Program-made: the position numbers and the translations under genes | Notes under the pieces: generated by a model | What the model was told of the DNA's origin: nothing | Seen by the model: only the letters and a program-made list of their open reading frames with translations | Database searches by the model: none | Assembly (NCBI GenBank): GCA_037693485.1 | Contig: CM075346.1 | Span: 105,506,501-105,570,500 of the forward strand | Length of the DNA stretch: 64,000 nt | Direction: 5' to 3' | DNA from: Kitagawia praeruptora | Lineage: Eukaryota; Streptophyta; Magnoliopsida; Apiales; Apiaceae | In this document: positions 33,431 to 45,200 of the stretch, in pieces | Layout: every line of letters starts with the position of its first letter | How positions within the stretch are numbered: position 1 is the first letter of the stretch

Positions 33431-34630
33431 TCACGCTGGCTTCAACCTTAACTCTCCCTTCTGTTTGAAAGTGTATTCATCAAATCTCACCTTCCCTTCA
33501 TATGCCTCCATTACCTCAGGAACTTCGTCCTTATATGCAGTTACAAAATTTTGGATAAATTTTCTCTCAGACAATTGCAATATCGTCAATAACATGTAGC
33601 TCTCATCAGTGCTGTTTTTTAAAGCTAAAGCTTGCAGAACAGAACACCTTGGGATAATCCTCTTCTCCATGCTATAACCAAGTACATTTGGGTTAATTGA
33701 CAACCTAAACGTCGTCCACTGTAATTTATTCAAAAAGAACTCCATTTTCTCAATAATTGCCTTCTCAGAATAACACATGACAAGTGGTAGCTTCTTGAAC
33801 ATGAAAAGGATCTCTTGATCGGAGAATCCAAAGCTTTTAAGCAACACACATCTAGATTTCCAGGCGGAGTCTTTAATAAAAGTCAATGATTGGAAAGCTT
33901 GGAGAAAATATGAAGATGAAAAATCGAAACCCATGTCCATAAGCTTCAACACGACATGGCGGAATTTGTCATTTGGCATAACTGATGGATGACCATACAT
34001 TGTTAAAACTTTCAAAATCTGGGAATTAGGAACACCAAGTGTGACAAGAAACTTAATATTTAACAAAGAAGATTCAGAATTGTTTTTGGTAAGTACAAAC
34101 GGATTGCGTTTGAGGAAAGTAACTGCGCTTGAGTAACAGCCCGTAAGACATTTGAGCTGATTGAGGAAGGGTATTAGGTGGTTGTCGAGACTTCTACCAA
34201 GAATACGTGGGGTTTTGGTGACAGTATCCACTACATCTGATTGAGACGCGAAGATAGAAAGCAGAAAATCAAGCTTTGGCTTTATGAACTTGTCGGGATA
34301 ACGCTGAAGAATACGAGGATCAGAATTTATTATTTTGGTAATACTGGACGGGGGGAATCCAAATGTTCGAAAAAGATTGAGAACAGCGAGTGGTGTTTGA
34401 TTAGAGGAATCAAAGTTAACATATTTACAAGCACGAACAAGGGTTTTTCCAGACAACCCACATTGATTCTTGAGAAATGAGATTGTGAATTCTGAAGAGT
34501 CTGTAGTTATGATTCTTTTGGTTGTATAACTACGAATGAAGGGTGTAATTAAACAATGATTCAAGTTGTGATGTTTATGAATTAGGGTTTGCAATTGAGA
34601 TTTATACAGAAGATAAACAAGCATATTCAT
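33431..34630 (-). CDS. mTERF family protein, organelle-targeted
   Basis: A single-exon gene for a 399-residue member of the mitochondrial transcription termination factor family. These proteins bind organellar nucleic acid through stacked helical repeats and act in mitochondrial or plastid transcription, splicing or translation. Residues 1 to about 40 form a basic, Ser/Thr-containing presequence (FIRSYTTKR), suggesting import, probably into mitochondria. The repeats follow: LRTFGFPPSSITKIINSDPR-like modules, then LVTLGVPNSQILKVL, LKSFGFSDQEILFMFKKLP and SINPNVLGYSMEKRIIPR, the conserved plant C-terminal signature. It ends TAYKDEVPEVMEAYEGK, as do many family members. Length and lack of introns fit the expanded plant clade. 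The first ATG (34630) is used; a second lies two codons on. It is the best-supported functional gene in the window. Confidence 0.93.
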   Translation of the reverse strand: MNMLVYLLYKSQLQTLIHKHHNLNHCLITPFIRSYTTKRIITTDSSEFTISFLKNQCGLSGKTLVRACKYVNFDSSNQTPLAVLNLFRTFGFPPSSITKIINSDPRILQRYPDKFIKPKLDFLLSIFASQSDVVDTVTKTPRILGRSLDNHLIPFLNQLKCLTGCYSSAVTFLKRNPFVLTKNNSESSLLNIKFLVTLGVPNSQILKVLTMYGHPSVMPNDKFRHVVLKLMDMGFDFSSSYFLQAFQSLTFIKDSAWKSRCVLLKSFGFSDQEILFMFKKLPLVMCYSEKAIIEKMEFFLNKLQWTTFRLSINPNVLGYSMEKRIIPRCSVLQALALKNSTDESYMLLTILQLSERKFIQNFVTAYKDEVPEVMEAYEGKVRFDEYTFKQKGELRLKPA

Positions 34631-34646
34631 ATTCAGAATACAAATT

Positions 34647-34669
34647 GAGAGAGAGAGAGAGAGAGAGAG
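34647..34669 (-). promoter_or_regulatory. TC microsatellite in mTERF 5' leader
   Basis: A (GA)n run on the plus strand, (TC)n in the gene's orientation, ends 17 bp upstream of the ATG. Pyrimidine-rich TC tracts are common in plant 5' leaders and core promoters. Confidence 0.6.
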
Positions 34670-34997
34670 GAGATAAATATGGTGAAAATGAAAGATGGGT
34701 AACCAAAAGCAAACTTACAGAGAGATGAAAACAAGTGCAGGCAGACCTCCAGTTTGAATGGTTTGACAGAGGCAGAGCCGTTTATTTGGGGGTTTCACTA
34801 CTCCTATTTAGAGCGTAAACGGGTCGGGTTGGCGGATTACAGTAACAGGTGTTTGGCATACCGTCTTTAAAGCAAAAAACGGCTAACTTGTTTTTGGAGT
34901 GTTTGTGTACTTGGCTTTAAGCCCGTTAAAAAACTGATTAAAGTCATAAGATCCATTTAGGTACTTTTGATTGTTTTTTGAGTGTTTGTGTATCTTG
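34670..34997. other. mTERF upstream region
   Basis: Presumed promoter and leader of the mTERF gene on the minus strand. No definite TATA box stands out. Confidence 0.4.
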
Positions 34998-35005
34998 GCT
35001 TTAAG

Positions 35006-35715
35006 TAGGGGTGTTCACGGATTGGTTTGGTCCGGATTCTTGTTCTTTTCGAACCAAACCATTATAAACGGTTTTTCAAAAATCAAAACCAAACCAGACC
35101 AGTTAGATGCCAAGACCAAACCAAACCAGACCATAGAAGAACGGATTGGTTCGGTTTTCAACCACGGTTTGAACTTTATAGCATATTATTTTTTTTAATT
35201 TTTGTTAAACATAAAAATGAAATTCTAATTTGAATAAATATAAAGTAAAATTTAATACACATTAATATTATACACTACATATATGTATTACAATATTTGT
35301 TTATCAGTGTTTATTCTACTATTTACGTATTACCTTTATATAATTCAATTGAATTTATATAAATAGTAAACAAATTAATTTAGTGTAGAACTACAACATA
35401 TTGACAATTAACTCAACATTATATTTATTAAGTAATTTAATCCCTTTATTATATATACGTACATACATTACATACAATAAGTTATAATCTTAACTTATAA
35501 CTATCTACTAAATTTTTTTAGCGTATTATTATATAATGGTCCGGTTTGGTTTAACCGGTTTTAAAATATTGAAAACCATAACCAAACCATTTATGTATAA
35601 ACGGTCCGGTTAACCGAACCACTAACAACGGTTTTTACGGTTTCGGTTTTTGTTGGTTTGGATTGTTGTGGTCCGGTCCGGATTCACGGTTTGACGGATT
35701 GTTTGAACACCCCTA
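35006..35715. mobile_element. Non-autonomous hAT element (TAGGGGTGTTCA ends)
   Basis: 710 bp, inverted ends TAGGGGTGTTCA and TGAACACCCCTA, with the perfect 8-bp duplication GCTTTAAG at 34998-35005 and 35716-35723. Subterminal zones are rich in CGGTTTGGTTT/ACCAAACCA motifs in opposite orientation. No transposase. Confidence 0.92.
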
Positions 35716-35723
35716 GCTTTAAG

Positions 35724-36202
35724 TTAGCTTTAAGTTAAAAATCTGTTTAAAGTCATAATCTCCATTTAGGTACTTTTGACTTATGATTTATGGAGTTTTT
35801 TTTTCTTTCTTTTTTCACAATTCTTGTAAAGTTTAAATATTATAAATTTAAAAAAAAATTAAGTCAAATTTCACTTTAAGTCAAAATTATTAAAACCCCA
35901 TTTAACTTTAAATAAAATTACCCAAACACTTTCATTCAACTTAAAGTAAACAACTTCACTTTCTCCTTTAAGTTAAAAACACCTCCATTAAGTAAGTAAA
36001 TTATTTTAAGCAATCTCAAACTCCCTCTAAAACTTCAATTCAAGTATTCAACCCATTTTTAATTGATTTGGAAATTCAATTCAATATATGAAAAATAAAT
36101 TTTTAATCCAATCCTATATATTAAAATATCGGGTTGGGTTGGTTTGGGTCGAATTGGATGGGTACATTATCGATTTTGCGAGATTTTTCGTTTAAGTACC
36201 TA
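35724..36202. other. AT-rich spacer
   Basis: No supported feature. Confidence 0.4.
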
Positions 36203-36590
36203 CTAGTTTATAACATGTGTCATGCACGGGTTACTTTAAATATTTTATCAAATTTTCCTTAAATAAAATTTAGAACTTTTGGTTAAATTTCATATATTTG
36301 TAATGTTTTGAAAATGATTTATATATTATATCCTATTATATAATAAGAGTAAGAGAGATAACACAAGATTCATATCATAGGTCAAAAGTTCAACTCTCGA
36401 TAACAACGTATTTAAATTTAATATTTAAAACTCTAAAATTACATTAAAAGCATATTTAAATATAATATTTATAATCTTAAATATATTAATAAAATTTAAG
36501 ATTGAATCTCATTAATAATAAATTTATATTTATATTTATAAACATAAAATAAAAATATTCCTTACTAAGATAGCATCATTGTAAGTGTAT
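36203..36590 (-). mobile_element. Eroded Helitron 3'-end fragment
   Basis: CTAGTTTATAACATGTGTCA followed by TGCACGGGTTACTTT matches the minus-strand Helitron 3' end seen elsewhere in the window. The 5' end was not found and the right edge is a guess. Confidence 0.4.
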
Positions 36591-36964
36591 CAAGCCCTAA
36601 GCGTTTGTCACGGGTTGTGACTTTCGTGCTCAGAATCATATAACCAAACCATGAAACTTGATTACGTACCGAAAATATGCTTCTTCAACGTACCACAAAT
36701 CAATATAGACAAAATGTGGTCGTGTATTTAAAAAAAAAAACGTATTTGTATATTTTGATTTCATCATGAATCAAAATTATATCCGTATTATATCCGTATT
36801 AATTTTTAAAAGAAGTTTTTCAAGCAATAATTATATCCGTATTATATTCTTATATAGAATAAACGTAAAAATAATCTTAATCATCGAATTTAACACTTTA
36901 AAATTAATAAAAATAAGAGGGATAATAAGGGGTGAATGTCCTTTATAACACATTTTTAATTAAC

Positions 36965-37760
36965 AATGTCCAAAATGACACTTGTCGGAAAAGTTACCCA
37001 AATTGACAAGAGAATTACGCATTGGCGGGATGCGAGGTCCATATACGCATAAATAAATGCGTAGTCTTCATTTTTTTTTTTAATTCAACCCACGCTTATG
37101 TTTCAGCAAGTGAACCAGCTTATGCACATAAGTGAACAGTGCATTGAATACGCATGTTCAACATACGTGGATTAGTATGCGCATGTTGAACATGCACAGA
37201 TCGTACTGTTCATCGTCTCGCTCATATGCCGCTAGAGTCATTTTCCGTCAAAAAAATTTGATCACATCGTTTTTCCCTTTCTAGCAATCGTTCACTGCAA
37301 TACCATATACCAAAATGCTCCCCTTCTCTCCCTCTACAAGCCTGTATCATTGGTTTTCCATTTCTTTTGCCGGATTTCAAAACCCCGATTCGTGCTCAAT
37401 TTTCCGTTGTGGTTTTCAGATTTCTTCATACACGCCCCTGCGGGGCCAAACTCAACAAATCAAACGTGGGAAAAGGAAGAGGGAGCTATGGGCTTTATTG
37501 ATCCCTTCAAGAAAACTGGAGGTAGCCGGAGGGGGAGAACGGAAGGGGACGACGTAAATGACAATTTGGAGGTGGTCTGAGCACCGGAGCTTCAATTGAA
37601 CGAATGACGTCATATGACGTCATTGCGCATCTGGGAGATGCGTTACCTCGTATGCGCATGTTCAACATGCGTGTCATGGGCTACGTAGACCGCCAATGCG
37701 CATCTTCGTGGTTATTTTGGGCATTATTCGCACGAATCGTCATTTTGGGCTGGGTAGTGT
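36965..37760. mobile_element. Inverted-repeat element carrying a gene-like core
   Basis: The ends are imperfectly inverted. CCAAAATGAC and GCATTGGCGG on the left have their complements in the same order on the right (CCGCCAATGCGC, then GTCATTTTGGGC). Inside them ATGCGCATGTTGAACATGC-type palindromes recur on both sides. The middle (about 37260-37590) is far less AT-rich and resembles a captured 5' UTR and coding start. Superfamily unassigned; no target duplication seen. Confidence 0.45.
37488..37580 (+). CDS. Short reading frame in the gene-like core (30 codons)
   Basis: It begins ATGGGCTTTATTGATCC after a CT-rich, leader-like stretch and encodes MGFIDPFKKTGGSRRGR followed by an acidic tail ending DNLEVV. 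I do not recognise it. It may be the N-terminus of a host gene captured by the surrounding inverted-repeat element, or chance. Confidence 0.25.
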   Translation: MGFIDPFKKTGGSRRGRTEGDDVNDNLEVV

Positions 37761-37919
37761 TTTTGTATTATTTTGATCATTTTCTTGATAATAAGTAAGT
37801 ACTAACATAGATGAAAAAGGTTTGTTTCCCTTTGACAACATATTTAAATTTAATGTAATTCCTCTTAGAGAATTGAGCATATATGTTTTTTGATTTATAG
37901 TATAAATAATGTATTAAAA

Positions 37920-38951
37920 TCTATACTATTATATAAAAGCCGAAAGATTAAAAGTTTTGGTACCTGTTTTTTGGTACTTCGTGAATTTACTTTTTTACCC
38001 TTCATTATAAAGAAAAATAAATACACCTAAAATAAATAATAACATAATATAATTAATGATAATTAGTAGATTGGCTTTTTCACATTTACTTTTAGTTGAA
38101 GATATTACCTTTTATAAACACCTAAAAATATATACACCAAAATATCACAACATAATTTTCAAGAAAAATATAACACCTAAAATAAATAATAACATAATAC
38201 AATTAATGATAATTAGTCGATTGCCTTTTTCACATTAACATAATAAAATCAATGATAATTGGTCTATTGCCTTTTTCACATTTTATTTTAGTTGAAGATA
38301 TTACCTTTTATAAATACCTAAAAAGATCAATCAATCATTAATATTTTCTTTCGAATTAAAACATGTTACCATTTTAATTTAAAACAAATCTTACAATCAC
38401 TAAAATATACCCGAAAATATCATACCATAATTTGAAAAAAAAATATAACACTTAAAATAAATAATAACATAATATTATTAATGGTAATTAGTCGATTGTC
38501 TTTTTCACATTAACATAATAAAATTAAATGTAATTAGTCGATTGCCTTTTTCACATTTAATTTTAGTTGAAGATATTACCTTTTATAAATACCGAAAAAT
38601 AGATCATTAATATTTCCTTTCGAATTAAAATACGTTACCTTTTTAATTTAAAACAAATCTTACAATCATTAATATATACCCAAAAATATCACACCATAAT
38701 TTTTAAGAAAAACATCGGCCGAAAATATCACACCATATTTTTCAGTTATTAATAAAATATATTAAAAATCATATACGTTGTTTATAATAAGAAAACAATA
38801 GTATAATCCGTAAACATGAGTATATTAAATTATATCAAATTAAAAATAAAAAAAATTATTAAAAATGATGATTATATAAAAACATAATTGTAATATTAAA
38901 TAAAATTTATAACATAATACAAGAAACCCGTGCAATGCGGTTATAAGATAG
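37920..38951 (+). mobile_element. Non-autonomous Helitron with internal tandem units
   Basis: It starts TCTATACTATTATATAAAAG and ends with the hairpin-like AACCCGTGCAATGCGGTT then ATAAGATAG before T (CTAG decayed to ATAG). The interior repeats a module with GGTAATTAGTCGATTGCCTT and TTAGTTGAAGATATTACC about four or five times. No coding. Confidence 0.68.
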
Positions 38952-39411
38952 TTATTATATTAAAGTTGAAACATTAAAAAAGTTATCGGTTTGGTTTAGG
39001 TATAGTTATCTTAATTAATAAATAAAAAAATAATATAATTAATGTTAAGCAGCCGATTACCTTTTCTAATTAAAATACGTATTTATACTACTATATTAAA
39101 GTCGAAAGATTGAAAGTTTGTCGGTTTGGTTATCCTAATTATTAAAATAAATAATAAAATCATATAATTAATGGTAATTAACCAATTGCCTTTTTCACAT
39201 TTACTTTTAGTTGAAAATATTACATTTTATAAACACCTAAAAACATCAATCGTATCATATCTTTTGATCATTAATATTTCATTTCGAATTAAAACACGTT
39301 ACCTTTTTAATTTAAAACAAATCTTACAATCATTAATATATACCCATAAATATCACACCATAATTTTCAAGAAAAATATAGCACCTAAAATGAATAATAA
39401 CATAATATTAT

Positions 39412-39654
39412 GGGAAATTCTCAATGGTGCCCTTCTGTTATTGACTTTTCCAAATGGTGCCATTTCGTGTTTTTGACTTACGAGTGGTACCCTTGTATTT
39501 TTGGCTTTTCCATGAAATACCACTCTATCAACCAAAATGTTAGTATCTGAAATTCTCAATGGTACCCTTGTCAGTTGAATAATGAAGGGTACCAACGAGA
39601 AAAGGGTACCATTGGCAAAAGCCAAAAGTACAAGGGTACCATTGAGAATTTCCC
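39412..39654. mobile_element. Mutator-like MITE (GGGAAATTCTCAATGG ends)
   Basis: 243 bp with inverted ends GGGAAATTCTCAATGG and CCATTGAGAATTTCCC and 9-bp flanks TAATATTAT / TAATATAAT (8 of 9 identical). A third copy of the end sequence lies internally near 39550. Non-coding. Confidence 0.82.
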
Positions 39655-40205
39655 TAATATAATTAATGGTAATTAGTCATTGCCTTTTTCACATTTACTT
39701 TTAGTTGAAGATATTAAATTTTATAAACACCTAAAAAGATCAATCGTATCATATCTTTCAATCACTAATATTTCCTTTGTAATTAAAACACGTTACCTTT
39801 TTAATTTACAACAAATCTTACAATATATACCCGAAAATATCACACCATATTTTTCAATTATTAATAAAATATATTAAAAATCGTATACGTTGTTTATAAT
39901 AAGGAAACGTTAGTATAATCCGTAAACATTAGTATATTAAATTATATCCAATTAAAATAATAAAATTATAAAAACATAAGGGATAGTTTCAAAACTACTC
40001 ATGTCAACTATTAGATTTTTAAATATATACTACCAACCTTCCTAAAATTCTAAAAATACCGACCTTGTTTTCAAAATTCCAAAAATACTACCTTCCTCAA
40101 TTGCAACTGTTGCAACCTCATTTGCAACTTTGATGCTACAAATTTCTGATTACGAGTTCCAGGGTTCATATGTCATTTTCGACCACTTTTTTGGAATCTA
40201 TATAT

Positions 40206-40521
40206 ATATAGGGTCCAGGTCCCTGACAATCGTTTGTCAGGGACCGGTTATTTAACAATCGGTTCCACAGCCGTTGGATCGTTGATCCAACGGCTGAGAT
40301 TAAAAAAAAAAAATTAATGTCCGCTATAATTTTCCGCGGATAGGCAGATTGCCTATTCGCGGAAAATTTCCGTGGACAGGCAATCTGCCTATCCGCGGAA
40401 AATTATAGCGGACAGTAAATTTTTTTTGTAATCCAGGGGGGCCGTTGGATCAACGATCCAACGGTTTAGAAACCGATTGTTAGATAAGCCGTCCCTGACA
40501 TATGATTGTCAGGGATCTCCA

Positions 40522-40524
<3 letters not shown>
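40206..40524. mobile_element. Hairpin MITE-like insertion
   Basis: Nested inverted repeats: GGTCCCTGACAATCG...GATTGTCAGGGATC at the ends, CCGTTGGATCGTTGATCCAA in both arms, and a long near-perfect hairpin (CCGCTATAATTTTCCGCGGA and its complement) in the middle. No clear target duplication because the flanks are TA repeats. Confidence 0.7.

Positions 40525-40594
<70 letters not shown>
40524..40594. repeat. (AT)n microsatellite
   Basis: About 70 bp of uninterrupted AT dinucleotide, at the centre of the palindrome formed by the 40085-40203 and 40595-40710 arms. Confidence 0.95.
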
Positions 40595-40596
<2 letters not shown>

Positions 40597-41250
40597 CAAA
40601 AAACTGGTCGAAAATGATATCTGAAAACTGGAACTTTGCAATCAGAAATTCGTAGCATCTCAGTTACAAGTGAGGTTTCAAGGCCCCGCCAGGGGCACTC
40701 ATAATTGGTGAATTTGGGTTGCAAGGCCCCGCCAGGAGCACTCATAATTGGTGGATTTCTGATTTGCAACTTTCAGGTTTCAGTTGCAACTGAGGTTGCA
40801 AACCTCAGTTGCAACAGAGGTGAGGTTGCAAAAGTTGCAACTGAGGTTGCAAATCTCAGTTGCAACTGAGGTTGCAAAAGTTGCAACTAAGGTGAGGTTG
40901 CAAAAGTTGCAACTGATGTTGCAAATCTCAGTTGCAACTGAGGTTGCAAAAGTTGCAACTGAGGTTGCAAACCTCATATGCAACTGAGGTGAGGTTGCAA
41001 AAGTTGCAACTGAGGTTATAAATCTCAGTTGCAACTGAGGTTGCAAAAGTTGCAACTGAAACCTGAAAGTTGCAAATCAGAAATCCACCAATTATGAGTG
41101 CCCCTGGCGGGGCCTTGCAACCCAAATCCACCAATTATGAGTGCCCCTGGCGGGGCCTTGCAACCTCATTTGCAACTGAGATGCTACGAATTTCTAATTG
41201 TAAGTTTCAGTTTTCAGATGTCATTTTCGACCAGGTTTTTGGAATATATA
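40595..41250. repeat. Inverted-repeat pair around a GTTGCAACTGAG minisatellite
   Basis: Outer arms 40595-40780 and 41065-41250 are inverted copies (CCAAAAAACTGGTCG against CGACCAGGTTTTTGG). Each holds two copies of a GGCCCCGCCAGGGGCACTCA-type box. Between them about 280 bp consist of a variable unit near GTTGCAACTGAGGTTGCAAA, itself partly palindromic. Open frames in all directions here arise from the repeat and are not genes. Confidence 0.85.
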
Positions 41251-41252
41251 TA

Positions 41253-42091
41253 CTAGCCTATAACCCGTGCGATGCACGGTTGCTTGTAAATTTTTTAATT
41301 ATATTTTATTATTAAAGTTTTAAGTTGTATATATATTTTTATTAATAAAATAATTTATTACTCCCTCAGTCCCGGCCATTTCTTAACATTTCAAAATAGG
41401 GTGTCTGGCACGCATTTTAAGGTAAATTTTAAGGATAGTTGCATATCTTATTTTTGAAATTTTCTTTTTTTGTATAAAAATAGAACAATCCTATTTTTAT
41501 ACAAAAAAAGAAAATTTCAAAAATAAGTTATGGAACTATCCTTAAAATTCACCTTAAAATGCGTGCCAGAAAGTAACAAAAAAAGTGTTAAGAATTGGGT
41601 GGGACGGAGGGAGTACTTTATAATCCCATGTATATAAATATTATTAAAATTATTTATTTTGAATTATTATAGTTGTATTTTGAATTATTATATTTGTGTA
41701 TGCGATGCATATTAATATTAATACATATTATTTAGGCTATGTGTGTTTTTTTTTTTGAATTTTATTAATAATAGAGATTTAACCAAACCAAAGAGTAAGA
41801 GTACAAAAAAGATTGACAAAAAAAAAAGAGTACAAAGCCAAATATACCCTGCTTTGCTTATATTTTGAATTATTATAGTTGTATTTTGAATTATTATATT
41901 TGTGTATGTGGTGCATATTAATATTAATACATATTATTTAGGCTATGTGTGTTTTTTTTTTTGAATTTTATTAATAATAGAGATTTAACCAAACCAAAGA
42001 GTGACCAAAAAAAGAGTACCAAAAAAAAGTGACCAAAAAAAGAGTACCAAACCAAATATACCATGTTTTGCTTATAATAGTATAGTATAGA
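41253..42091 (-). mobile_element. Minus-strand Helitron, family 1 copy a
   Basis: 3' end CTAGCCTATAACCCGTGCGA (hairpin CCCGTGCGATGCACGG) at the left, 5' end TATAGTATAGA before T at the right. It contains a Stowaway insertion and tandem copies of a module starting TTTAGGCTATGTGTG (41731, 41937 and a further copy at 42117). Confidence 0.7.
41361..41613. mobile_element. Stowaway MITE with a long central palindrome
   Basis: Ends CTCCCTCAGTCCC and GGGACGGAGGGAG with TA on both sides; 253 bp. The centre (about 41445-41530) is a near-perfect inverted repeat around ATAGAACAATCCTAT. It lies inside the Helitron. Confidence 0.87.
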
Positions 42092-42264
42092 TAGATATTA
42101 ATATTAATATATATTATTTAGGCTATGTGTGTTTTTTTTTTTGAATTTTATTAATAATAGAGATTTAACCAAACCAAAGAGTGACCAAAAAAAGAGTACC
42201 AAAAAAGAGTGACCAGAAAAAGAGTACCAAACCAAATATACCTTGTTTTGCTTATAATAGTATA
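42092..42264 (-). repeat. Partial Helitron duplication
   Basis: Repeats the module TTTAGGCTATGTGTG...ACCAAACCAAATATACC and ends TTGCTTATAATAGTATA, a second 5' terminus of the family-1 Helitron. Confidence 0.6.
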
Positions 42265-45200
42265 CTAGCTTAAAACCCGTGCGATGCACGGATTTTTTTT
42301 ATTTTAATATTATATGAATTTTTCATTCATCTAAATTAATTTTTTAAAACATGAATTTTGGAGGCTTACATTTTTATATGAGATGATTTGATAATAATTG
42401 TATAAATGTTATCCCTGATATTTCTAGAAATGGAGCGATTTTAGTTAGAAAATATAGAAAAGATAATAGGTTTTAGTTGAAAAAATAATCGGTTAAATAT
42501 AGGTAATTATAAAACTATTATTTTATTTTATTAATAGAATGTCCATGATATGATTAGGAAAAAATAGGATTTAGTTAGAGAAAATTAAAAAGATAACATG
42601 TTCTAGGTGAAAAGGGTAATTGATTAGTTTATAGTAATTATTATTTAATTACGTTATTTTACTAAATACAATGGCACGTAATATTCTTATAAAAGGAAAA
42701 AATTAATGTTGTCCGTGATATTTCTAATAAAAGAAGGATTTTAGTTAGAAAAGATGATACGTTTTAGCTGAAAAAGGTAATCGGTTAACTATTAATATTA
42801 AATATTATTATTTTATTTTATTAAATAGAACTGTCCTTAATATAATTGGAAAAAATGAGATTTTAGTTAGAGAAAATAGAAAGGTAACGTAAAAATTAAA
42901 AAGATGGCATGATTTATGTGAAAAAAGTTAATTGATTAGCTTATAATAATTATAATTTAATTATGTCATTTTACTAAATAAAATTGATCATAGTTTTTAG
43001 AAAATGAGAAATTAATGTTGCCTGTGATATTTCTAGAAAAAAGGGGATTTTATTAGAAAAAATAGAAAGAAGATCCGTTTTAGTAGAAAAGGTAATCGTT
43101 TAATTATTAGTATTATAATATTATTATTTATTTTTTTAAATAGAAACGTCTGTGATATAATTGGAAAAAGAAAGGTTTTAGTAAAAAAAAAGAAAAAAGG
43201 TAACCGTGCATGATATAATTGGAAAAAGAGATATGTTAGTTGAGAAAAGAGAAAAGAGAACGTGTTTTGGGTGAAAAGTGTAATTGATTAGTTAATAGTA
43301 ATTATAATATAATTATGTTATTTTATTAAACAAAATTGCTCAAACTATTTTATTAAATAGAGAAATTTTAGTTAAATAAAATGTAAAAGATATTCTATTT
43401 TACCTGAAAAAGGAAATTATTAATTGTTGAAAAATAGAAAAGGTAATATGTTTAACTTGAAAAGAGAAATTGATTAATAAAGGAAAAATTTTAGTTAGAT
43501 AAAATATAAAAGAATATTGTATTTTACCTGAAAAAGGAAATTATTGAAATTTTAGTTAAATAAAATGTAAAAGATATTCTATTTTATCTAAAAAAGGAAA
43601 TTATTTAGTTATTCAGAAAAGGGAATATGTTTAACTTGAAAAGGGAAATTGATTAATAAAGGAAAAATTTTAGTTAGATAAAACATAAACGAATATTGTA
43701 TTTTACCTAAAAAAGAAAATTATTTAATTCTTGAAAAATAGAAAAGATAATATATTTAACCTCAAGATGGAAATTGATTAGTTAATAGATCTGTAATTGA
43801 GCAAGGGTAAATAAGTAAAATCAATAGGTAGAGAAATTTTAGTTTAATAAAATGTAAAAGATATTCTATTTTACTTGAAAAAAGGAAATTATTTAGTTGT
43901 TAAAAAATAGAAAATGTAATATGTTTAACTTGAAAAGGGAAATTGATTAATAAAGGAAAAATTTTAGTTTGATAAAATATAAAAGAATATTGTATTTTAC
44001 CTGAAAAGGGAAATTATTGAAATTTTAGTTAAATAAAATGTAAAAGATATTTTATTTTACCTAAAAAGGAAAATTATTTAGTTATTGAAAAATAGAAAAG
44101 ATAATATGTTTAACTTGAAAAGGAAATTGATTAATAAAGGAAAAATTGTAGTTAGATAAAATATAAAAGAAGATAATATGTTTAACCTCAAGAAGGAAAG
44201 TAATTGAGTAAGGTAAATAAGTAAAATCAATAGTTTAGTAATTGGATGCAAGGATAATTAGGTAAATTCAATAGGTACCAACCAACCGACCAACCAAACT
44301 TTTAATGTTTCGGAATTTATATAATAGCATAGATTACGTTATTTTACTAAATACAATTGCACGTAATATTTTTATAAAAGGAAAAAATTAATGTTGCCCG
44401 TGATATTTATAAGAAAAGAAGGATTTTAGTTAGAAAAGATGATATGTTTTAGCTGAAAAAGGTAATCGGTTAACTATTAATATTAAATATTATTATATTA
44501 TTTTATTAAATAGAACCGTCCTTAATATAATTGGAAAAAGTGAGATTTTTGTTAGAGAAAATAGAAAGGTAACGTAAAAATTAAAAAGATGGCATGATTT
44601 ATGTGAAAAAAGTTAATTGATTAGCTTATAATAATTATAATTTAATTATGTCATTTTACTAAATAAAATTGTTCATAGTTTTTAGAAAATGAGAAATTAA
44701 TGTTGCCCGTGATATTTGTAGAAAAAAGGTGATTTAATTAGAAAAAATAGAAAGAAGATCCGTTTTAGCAGAAAAGGTAATCGTTTAATTATTAGTATTA
44801 TAATATTATTATTTATTTTTTTAAAAATAGAAATGGCTGTGATATAATTGGAAAAAGAAAGGTTTTAGTAAGAAAAAAGGTAACCGTGCATGATATAATT
44901 GGAAAAAGAGATATGTTAGTTAGAGAAAAGAGAAAAGAGAACGTGTTTTGGGTGAAAAGTGTAATTGATTTGTTAATAGTATTTATAATATAATTATGTT
45001 ATTTTATTAAACAAAACTACTCAAACTATTTTATTAAATAGAGAAATTTTAGTTAAATAAAATGTAAAAGATATTCTATTTTACCTGAAAAAAGAAATTA
45101 TTTAGTTGTAGAAAAATAGAAAAGGTAATATGTTTAACTTGAAAAGGGAAATTGATTAATAAAGGAAAATTTTTAGTAAGATAAAATATAAAAGAATATT

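Noticed and set aside
40509..41315. Several overlapping open frames of 67-91 codons on both strands, rich in CNFCNL or VATEV repeats
   Set aside because: They are translations of the GTTGCAACTGAG minisatellite and AT microsatellite; open in many frames because the repeat lacks stops.
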